A stretch of DNA of 6,318 nt from Pyrinomonadaceae bacterium (lineage in GTDB: Bacteria > Acidobacteriota > Blastocatellia > Pyrinomonadales > Pyrinomonadaceae). The position numbers and the translations under genes are program-made. Each line of letters starts with the position of its first letter. Positions within the stretch are counted from its first letter, which is position 1. The stretch is from assembly GCA_013813825.1 (NCBI GenBank), contig JACCRA010000653.1:1-6318 (forward strand), in the 5' to 3' direction. Below, in pieces: positions 1-4,849 of the stretch. The notes beneath the pieces were generated by a model. The model did not search any database and was not told the origin of the DNA. It was given only the letters and a program-made list of their open reading frames with translations.

Positions 1-72
1 CTCCGCAGGTAAGACTCGAACTTACAACCCTCCGGTTAACAGCCGGATGCTCTGCCATTGAGCTACTGCGGA
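1..72 (-). tRNA. tRNA-Asn (anticodon GTT)
   Basis: Read on the minus strand, the 72 nt fold into a complete cloverleaf. The acceptor stem is TCCGCAG paired with CTGCGGA. The D arm is GCTC/GAGC with a 7-nt loop. The anticodon stem is TCCGG/CCGGA around the loop CTGTTAA, giving anticodon GTT, which reads AAC/AAU (asparagine). The variable loop has 5 nt, and the T arm is GTAAG/CTTAC around TTCGAGT. The discriminator base is G at position 1, as expected for tRNA-Asn. The window begins exactly there, so whether CCA is encoded cannot be seen. No partner tRNA is visible on the promoter side. Confidence 0.96.
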
Positions 73-118
73 CAATGAATCGCCAGCGGAGGTCGGTTTC
101 ACTTCTCGCAGGCAAATT

Positions 119-148
119 TTTATAGCAGACCATTCGCGAGAGCGTCAA
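119..148 (-). promoter_or_regulatory. Sigma70-type promoter of the tRNA-Asn gene
   Basis: On the minus strand a TTGACG box (148 down to 143) is followed after 18 bp by TATAAA (124 down to 119). Each hexamer differs from the bacterial housekeeping consensus at one position. The predicted start, about 7 nt beyond the -10 box (near 112), leaves a 5' leader of about 40 nt before the mature tRNA end at 72, to be removed by RNase P. The match and the position directly upstream of a stable RNA gene make this the best-supported promoter in the window. No transcription data are available. Confidence 0.75.
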
Positions 149-288
149 GCGACGGTGGGTGAAGGGCGCACCGGCTGGCTGGACGGCTTGCGCGCGGGCG
201 GGAAGTGAGAGATTATCTGTGCCCGCAATCCGGAAAGTTAAGAACAGCGCTCGTCTAATTTCAAATTATAGTCTCGGAGAGGTGTGAC

Positions 289-1026
289 ATGGATCGTCGG
301 ATTACGTCTTGGTATAGCCATCGCTTGGGGATGGAGATGCCGCTAGTGGCTTACGGTCACAGCGGCTACCCGCTGCTGATGTTCCCGACGGCGGGGGCGG
401 ATTTTCTGGAGTACGAGAGGTTCCTGCTCGTCGATGCGATCAAATACCACATCGAGGCGGGACATGTGCGTGCCTACTCAATTAACAGCGTCAACCGCCA
501 CAGCCTGCTGAACGATCAGGCGTCACCCGCGTGGAAGGCGGAACTGCTGACGCGTTATGACAGGTACCTCACGGAAGAGGTGTTGCCGCTGATTAGAAGC
601 GATGTCGGCGATTCGCAAGCGCGCCCGCTCGTCACCGGCGCGAGCCTCGGAGCCTTCCTCTCCGCCAACGCCTACTTCCGCCACCCCGATCAACTGCGTG
701 GCATGATCGCGATGAGCGGCAGCTACGACATCCGCTCATACCTGAACGGCTATCACGACGACAACGTCTATTTTAATAACCCGATCTCGTACCTTTCGAA
801 CATGGGTGAGGGCTGGAACCTCTCGCACCTGCGCGGCGCGGACGCCATTTACATCCTTTCTGGCCAAGGCGCGTATGAAGCGCCGGAGCGCAGCCGCCAA
901 CTCGCCGCTGTCCTTGGAGCTAAAGGCATCCCGCACCACCTCGATCTCTGGGGCCACGATGTCGATCACGACTGGCCGTGGTGGCGCAAAATGCTCGACC
1001 ATTACCTCGGCAGGCTGTTCTGGTAA
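289..1026 (+). CDS. Alpha/beta-hydrolase, putative esterase family
   Basis: This 245-residue protein looks like a cytoplasmic serine hydrolase of the putative-esterase (esterase D / COG4947-like) group. The nucleophile elbow is G117-A-S-L-G121, with Ser119 as the probable nucleophile. The FPTAG segment near residues 32-36 sits where the oxyanion-hole loop is expected. YFNNP (161-165) and the C-terminal HDWPWW (227-232) are motifs I associate with this group, and His227 is the likely catalytic histidine. The acid member is not obvious; Glu197 is a candidate. There is no signal peptide or membrane segment. The ATG is preceded by GGAGAGG at 276-282, 6 nt away, a good ribosome site that supports this start. 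No convincing -35/-10 pair was found in 149-288. The gene converges on the PBP gene with a 75-bp gap that lacks a clear hairpin terminator. Its substrate cannot be read from the sequence; members are usually annotated only as esterases. Confidence 0.85.
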   Translation: MDRRITSWYSHRLGMEMPLVAYGHSGYPLLMFPTAGADFLEYERFLLVDAIKYHIEAGHVRAYSINSVNRHSLLNDQASPAWKAELLTRYDRYLTEEVLPLIRSDVGDSQARPLVTGASLGAFLSANAYFRHPDQLRGMIAMSGSYDIRSYLNGYHDDNVYFNNPISYLSNMGEGWNLSHLRGADAIYILSGQGAYEAPERSRQLAAVLGAKGIPHHLDLWGHDVDHDWPWWRKMLDHYLGRLFW

Positions 1027-1101
1027 GAACGCTCCCCTTGAGCCGCCGCCGACAAACTCAGAACTTACTGCCTACTGTCTGTCCTTCATCCGGCATCCCT
1101 T

Positions 1102-3750
1102 TTAGTGCGGTTCGTCGTTACCCTTCTTGCCCTTTTTCTTGGAAGGCTCAACTTCGCGGGGGCGGGTGACGGGCGGGGGCGGGGTGTCGTCCGTATCGAT
1201 GCGCGGCACTGCCGCCGGCTCGGCGCGACGGGGCGTTGCTGTTCCGTCGCCGCCGGATGACGGATTGGGGGCGTCGTTGCTAATGCCGCCGCCGGGTGGG
1301 GGCGGCAGCGTGATCTTTTCAAGGTTTGTGTCGGTGATCGCGGCCGGAAGCGAACTGCTGCTGCTGTTGCGATCGCCGCTGGAGCCGACGAGCGCGCGCG
1401 TCTGCGCGAGTTGCGCGGCGCGCTCTTCGGCCATTTCGCGCTGGCGTTGCTCGAACAGTTCCTTGATGTCTTCGGGCATCTTGGGCGCTTTCTCGAAAGT
1501 CTCCTTCGGCTTGTCCTTCAGAAAGTCCTTCATGAAATCGACGAAGATCGGGAGTGCGCCCTTGCCGCCCGTCATGTCGTTGCCGAGATTCTTCTTACGG
1601 TCGGAATTGCCCATCCAGATACCGGTGACGTAAGTCGGCGTGTAGCCGATGAACCAGACGTCGGTGTGGTCATTGACCGTCCCGGTCTTGCCCGCGACTT
1701 GATGGCCGACCGCCTGCGCGGCCGTCGCCGTGCCGCCGCCCGCGACGACGCCGCGCATCATCTCCACCATCGTCAGCGCGACGTATTCGCTCGTCACTTT
1801 ATAAGTCGTCTTCTCCCACTCTTCGAGCGTCGCGCCATCGCGATCCAGCACGCGGCGGATTAAGTGATCCTCGACGCGCACGCCTTTGTTCGGGAAAGAC
1901 GAGTAGGCCGACACCATCTCGTTGAGCGGCACTTCGGTCGCGCCGAGCGCGGACGGCAAGTAGGGAGCCATCGGCTCGGTGATGCCGAAGCGGCGCACCA
2001 TCTGCGCGCCGGTCTGAATCCCCACCATGTCAAGCAAATGGACGGCGGCGAGGTTCATCGACTTGGCGAGCGCGGTCTTCATCGGCATGTCGCCATGACT
2101 CGTCGATCCGTTGTAGTTGTGCGGCTGCCACGAGCCGCGACGAATCGGCGCGCCGCTCACCGTGGATTCAGGCGTTAGTCCCCACTCGACGGCCGCCGTA
2201 TAGACGAACGGCTTGAAGGCCGAGCCGGTCTGGCGGTAGGCTTGCGTCGCGTTGTTGAATTTGCTGGTGTAGAAGTCATAGCCGCCGACCATCGCGATTA
2301 CTTCGCCGGTCTTCGCGTTGACGGTATAGAGCGCGCCCTGAATGTCCGGGATTTGCGAGAGCGCGACCTTGAGGTGCTTGCTGTCGTTGTCGATTTCGAG
2401 GATTTTAAACTCGGCCAGATCGCCCAGCTTGAACTCGTCGCGCGGCTGTCGGCCGCTCCAGCCCATGTCCTTCGCCGTCACTGTCGCCGTGTAGTTTCCG
2501 AAGCGCACCAGCGCCTCGTTCTTCGCCTTATCAATCTTCATGACGAGGCCGCGAAGGTAAGCATCCTGCTCGTAGTTGTTGCCGTACCATTCGGGCAGCA
2601 CGAAGCCGCTCAACTGCTGCGTGGTGGGCGGCGGGCCGGCATTACCTTCGCCGTCAGCGGTGATGTTGGTATAGGCGGAGCGCCAACCACGGTGGCCGCG
2701 GTCGTACTGCCTCAGTCCCGCGCGCAGAGACTCGAACGCCAGCTTCTGCGCCGCGACGTTGATCGTCGAATAGACCGCGAGGCCGCCGAGCGCGACGCGC
2801 GTCGTGTACTTGTCTTCAACGTACTGTCTGATCTCTTCGACCGGGTATTCGAGGAAGGCGTAGGCCGAAGTCGGCGGCGGATAGTACGCCTTGTCCGACA
2901 ACTTGATCGGGCGCGCCTGCGCCGCCTCGGCCTCGGCTGGCGACACGTAGCCGTGGCGCGCCATCAATTCCAACACTAGATCGCGCCGCTCTTTTGCCGC
3001 CTTCGGGTTGATGGTCGGGGAGTATTGCGCGGTCGAGCGTGGGATGCCGGCGAGCAGCGCCGCCTCTTCGAGCGTCAGGTCTTTCGCCTCTTTGCCGAAA
3101 TAGACTTCGGACGCCGCCTCGAAGCCGTAAGCACGCGCGCCGAGGAAGATGTGGTTGACGTACATCTCCATGATCTGGTTCTTCGTGTAATAACGCTCGA
3201 TCTGAAGAGCCATCAACCACTCGTTGAACTTGCGCCGGTAGGTTTGCTCGCGCGTCAGGAAGAGATTCTTCGCGAGTTGCTGCGTCAAGGTCGAACCGCC
3301 TTCGCGGCTGCCGGTCGTCAGATTCTTCCATCCCGCGCCGACGATGCGGATCGGATCAATGCCGGTGTGCTGATAGAAGCGCACGTCTTCGACGGCGAGA
3401 ATCGCGTTCCGCAAAACCTGTGGCACTTCTTCATACTTGAGCGGGATGCGCCGTTCCAGTGCAAACTCTCCGATCACCGTCTCGCCGTCGTCCGCATAGA
3501 CGCGCGTCACCTGACTCGGTCGATAAGTCGCCAGCGCGGCCACCTCGCCCGCCGCTTTCGAGTAATTCAATTCGTAGGCGAGGACGACGCCCGTCAACCC
3601 TCCGGCCGCAATTGCCAGCAGCAACACGGCGGGCAGCCATAAACGGCGGAGACCGCTGTGGCGGCGTCCTGGTTGGCGGCGCGGCGCTTTCGCGCTCGAC
3701 GCGACCGGCCGACCGGCCGCTTTCGTTGGACGTGAGTCTTGAATCGGCAT
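1102..3750 (-). CDS. Bifunctional peptidoglycan synthase, class A PBP (PBP1A-like)
   Basis: This membrane-anchored periplasmic enzyme polymerises lipid II into glycan strands and cross-links the peptides. It has 882 residues from the ATG at 3750. A basic cytoplasmic N-terminus precedes a membrane helix at about 37-59. A GT51 transglycosylase domain (about 100-280) carries EDVRFYQHTG (121-130, catalytic Glu121), GGSTLTQQLAKN (151-162), RKFNEW (173-178, Glu177) and a KNQIMEMYVN motif from 190. An OB-like insert follows at about 365-465. The transpeptidase domain (about 472-735) has S510-A-F-K513 with Ser510 as acylated nucleophile, S564-M-N566 and K688-T-G690. All key residues are present, so both activities are expected. 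A GTG at 3780 would add ten residues, but it has no ribosome site, whereas AGAGGA lies 10 nt before the ATG. A low-complexity tail of about 110 residues ends the protein. The gene stands alone, divergent from the SET gene. The exact paralog name (mrcA/pbpF) is not assignable. Confidence 0.96.
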   Translation of the reverse strand: MPIQDSRPTKAAGRPVASSAKAPRRQPGRRHSGLRRLWLPAVLLLAIAAGGLTGVVLAYELNYSKAAGEVAALATYRPSQVTRVYADDGETVIGEFALERRIPLKYEEVPQVLRNAILAVEDVRFYQHTGIDPIRIVGAGWKNLTTGSREGGSTLTQQLAKNLFLTREQTYRRKFNEWLMALQIERYYTKNQIMEMYVNHIFLGARAYGFEAASEVYFGKEAKDLTLEEAALLAGIPRSTAQYSPTINPKAAKERRDLVLELMARHGYVSPAEAEAAQARPIKLSDKAYYPPPTSAYAFLEYPVEEIRQYVEDKYTTRVALGGLAVYSTINVAAQKLAFESLRAGLRQYDRGHRGWRSAYTNITADGEGNAGPPPTTQQLSGFVLPEWYGNNYEQDAYLRGLVMKIDKAKNEALVRFGNYTATVTAKDMGWSGRQPRDEFKLGDLAEFKILEIDNDSKHLKVALSQIPDIQGALYTVNAKTGEVIAMVGGYDFYTSKFNNATQAYRQTGSAFKPFVYTAAVEWGLTPESTVSGAPIRRGSWQPHNYNGSTSHGDMPMKTALAKSMNLAAVHLLDMVGIQTGAQMVRRFGITEPMAPYLPSALGATEVPLNEMVSAYSSFPNKGVRVEDHLIRRVLDRDGATLEEWEKTTYKVTSEYVALTMVEMMRGVVAGGGTATAAQAVGHQVAGKTGTVNDHTDVWFIGYTPTYVTGIWMGNSDRKKNLGNDMTGGKGALPIFVDFMKDFLKDKPKETFEKAPKMPEDIKELFEQRQREMAEERAAQLAQTRALVGSSGDRNSSSSSLPAAITDTNLEKITLPPPPGGGISNDAPNPSSGGDGTATPRRAEPAAVPRIDTDDTPPPPVTRPREVEPSKKKGKKGNDEPH
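1158..1184 (+). other. Potential G-quadruplex motif in the 3' end of the PBP gene
   Basis: The plus strand has five runs of three or more G separated by very short spacers: G5, C, G3, TGAC, G3, C, G5, C, G4. This satisfies the usual pattern of four G-tracts with loops of 1-7 nt. The G-rich strand is the template strand of the PBP gene, so a quadruplex would form in DNA and not in that mRNA. The run encodes the proline-rich part of the protein tail around TPPPPVTRP, so coding constraint plus high G+C may be enough to explain it. Confidence 0.4.
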
Positions 3751-4096
3751 GAAAATCTGATCCTCTGAAGAAGTTGGCACGCGCTCGCGAATGAAACCGT
3801 GCCGATGAATTTGTCTGGTTGCCCGTGGGCAGAAACCGGGAAATTATAACGCATCGCAAAAGTGGCGCGAAACGGCGCGCGCCACACCCGCGCCCTGTGG
3901 ATGACAACACTTGATCTTCAAGGCCGGCGGGCGCGCCTGTTAAGATGTCCATGCGGCAGCGGATTGATGCTTGGAATGATTAAACCCGATGCTCAAGGCC
4001 GAGAAGCCCGGCGATGGGGAAGATCGTCAGCGAGACGCACACCGCCACGCCGGCCATGCTCCTCTGGCGGCGGCGCAAAAGCAGAGACCAGATTCG
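3751..4096. other. Divergent intergenic region between the PBP and SET genes
   Basis: These 346 bp separate two divergently transcribed genes. The PBP side holds a recognisable promoter (3843-3871) and the ribosome site for the ATG at 3750. Toward the SET gene the signals are weak. TGT followed by TAAGAT at 3938-3946 resembles an extended -10 element but lacks a good -35. No riboswitch, terminator hairpin or long inverted repeat was seen. Reading frames that cross the region have compositions typical of out-of-frame G+C-rich DNA, with no recognisable protein, so I call no small gene. The last part (3989-4096) could be coding if the SET gene starts at its first ATG. Confidence 0.6.
3843..3871 (-). 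promoter_or_regulatory. Probable promoter of the PBP gene
   Basis: The minus strand has a perfect TATAAT -10 box (3848 down to 3843). The hexamer 17 bp upstream is TTCGCG (3871 down to 3866), which keeps only the leading TT of the -35 consensus. Transcription would start near 3836 and give a leader of about 85 nt before the preferred ATG at 3750. The isolated AT-rich box in G+C-rich DNA, at a sensible distance from the gene, supports the call; the weak -35 limits confidence. Confidence 0.5.
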
Positions 4097-4564
4097 ATGA
4101 AACCGAAAAAAATTGAGCGTGTGTCACCAGCATCAGTGGCCCCCGGCATCCGCGTCGGTAAGTCTGGAATCGACGGTCAAGGCTGCTTCGCGACCGTGCC
4201 TTATCGCCGGGGTCGAAAAATCGTTGAACTGACGGGCGAGTTGATTTCACGTGGTGAGGCGGCGCGACGGATGCGCGGGCGGCGACGCCTCCACATCTGC
4301 GCGATCAACTCTTACTGGGGCATTGATAGCAGCGTCGGCGGCAACGGCTCGCAGTTCATCAACCATTCGTGCCGCCCCAACAGCTTCGTCCGCATCATGC
4401 ACAGCCATATCATCTTCTTCGCGCTCCGCGACATTGAGCCGGGCGAAGAGATCACGCTTGATTACGTCGAGTCGTACCATGACGACGATTACCGCTGCCG
4501 CTGCAAGGCGGAAGATTGCCGGGGGACGATTAATGTGAAGGCTAAAGGCAGAAGGCAACGGTGA
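4097..4564 (+). CDS. Small SET-domain protein with post-SET zinc motif (putative lysine methyltransferase)
   Basis: From the ATG at 4097 this is a 155-residue protein that is almost entirely one SET domain, the fold that transfers methyl from S-adenosylmethionine to protein lysines. A KSGIDGQGCFA segment (22-32) matches the N-terminal SET motif. NHSCRPN (89-95) is the pseudoknot and cofactor motif. GEEITLDY (116-123) carries the probable active-site Tyr123. A CxCx4C post-SET motif follows (Cys134, Cys136, Cys141); in known SET enzymes it binds zinc together with the Cys of NHSC, here Cys92. The C-terminus is basic. There is no signal peptide, so it should be cytoplasmic. The start is uncertain: an in-frame ATG at 3989 would add 36 residues of unconserved-looking sequence, and neither ATG has a strong ribosome site (GAG at 4084-4086 for the inner one). 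The basic MKPKK start makes the inner one more natural. Target protein unknown. Confidence 0.88.
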   Translation: MKPKKIERVSPASVAPGIRVGKSGIDGQGCFATVPYRRGRKIVELTGELISRGEAARRMRGRRRLHICAINSYWGIDSSVGGNGSQFINHSCRPNSFVRIMHSHIIFFALRDIEPGEEITLDYVESYHDDDYRCRCKAEDCRGTINVKAKGRRQR

Positions 4565-4660
4565 GAGACAGTATTGAAGAGAAAATGTTTATTGTTAGCT
4601 TGAGGTTCACCCATCAGAAGAATATGCGGGGGGCGTCCCGGTAGGGACGGCAGAGAGCAG

Positions 4661-4680
4661 CCCACGGCGTCAGCCGTGGG
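4661..4680 (+). repeat. Palindrome B, 8-bp stem with GTCA loop
   Basis: CCCACGGC (4661-4668) and GCCGTGGG (4673-4680) are perfect reverse complements around GTCA. The unit reappears inverted at 4784-4803 with 19 of 20 bases identical. A partial echo, CCACGGCA, follows directly at 4681-4688. Confidence 0.85.
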
Positions 4681-4704
4681 CCACGGCACAAGAAAAATTG
4701 TGAA

Positions 4705-4759
4705 GCCCCGGAGGGGCGAAAGATATTCGAGCCTTCAATATCCTTCACCCCTCCGGGGC
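4705..4759. repeat. 23-bp inverted repeat (units C and D) forming a hairpin
   Basis: The left arm (4705-4727) begins GCCCCGGAGGGG and ends GATATT. The right arm (4737-4759) is its reverse complement with 21 of 23 bases matching, around a 9-nt loop (4728-4736). Each arm also holds its own small G+C palindrome (CCCC/GGGG). Two mismatches across the arms, C/T and A/G, suggest two inserted copies that have drifted slightly. Confidence 0.85.
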
Positions 4760-4783
4760 ATCATGTCAAAGCTGGTGGCTGGT

Positions 4784-4803
4784 CCCACGGCTGACGCCGT
4801 GTG
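4784..4803 (-). repeat. Inverted copy of palindrome B (unit E)
   Basis: CCCACGGC, TGAC, GCCGTGTG is the reverse complement of unit B (4661-4680), with a single mismatch at the second base from its right end. Its loop TGAC is the reverse complement of the GTCA loop of B, so the orientation is unambiguous even though the stem is palindromic. Confidence 0.85.
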
Positions 4804-4849
4804 CTACTGATCTTGCGCCCCTGTCGGGGGCATGCTCGACGCTTATTAC

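Larger units (their letters stand above)
4634..4831. repeat. Composite palindromic repeat element (REP/BIME-like)
   Basis: This 198-bp stretch of the convergent spacer consists of six small palindromes in mirror order. They are A, CGTCCC/GGGACG around GGTA (4634-4649); B at 4661-4680; C at 4705-4717; D at 4748-4759; E at 4784-4803; and F, GCCCC/GGGGC around TGTCG (4817-4831). B pairs with E in inverted orientation and C with D, so the whole can fold as nested arms. Short G+C-rich palindromes arranged in inverted pairs between convergent genes are the hallmark of REP/BIME-type elements, which in other bacteria are mobilised by REP-associated tyrosine transposases. No transposase is in the window. 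It may also help stop transcription from both flanking genes, although no U-tract follows the stems. Confidence 0.7.

Noticed and set aside
256..272. TATAGT (267-272) and TCTAAT (254-259) as -10 boxes for the esterase gene.
   Set aside because: Neither has a -35 at 16-18 bp, and the first would start transcription within or beside the ribosome site.
1063..1073. ACTTACTGCCT shared with 4848-4858, both near the 3' ends of minus-strand genes.
   Set aside because: An 11-bp match is expected by chance a few times within a 6.3-kb window, and at the second site it overlaps the stop codon.
2242..2979. Long plus-strand open frame (245 codons) inside the PBP gene.
   Set aside because: It is antisense to the strongly supported PBP coding sequence, is Arg/Val/Ala-rich, and is explained by G+C-rich third codon positions of the real gene.
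3896..3904. DnaA-box-like nonamer (reverse complement TCATCCACA, one mismatch to TTATCCACA).
   Set aside because: It is a single imperfect site with no cluster, no AT-rich unwinding region and no dnaA or dnaN nearby, so it is not evidence of an origin.
4489..4689. Minus-strand open frame of 66 codons across the end of the SET gene and the first repeats.
   Set aside because: It is read through palindromic repeat DNA and antisense to the SET gene; no ribosome site or protein family is evident.
4817..4831. Hairpin downstream of the M16 gene considered as an intrinsic terminator.
   Set aside because: The 5-bp G+C stem is not followed by a U-tract in either direction; it fits better as part of the repeat element.
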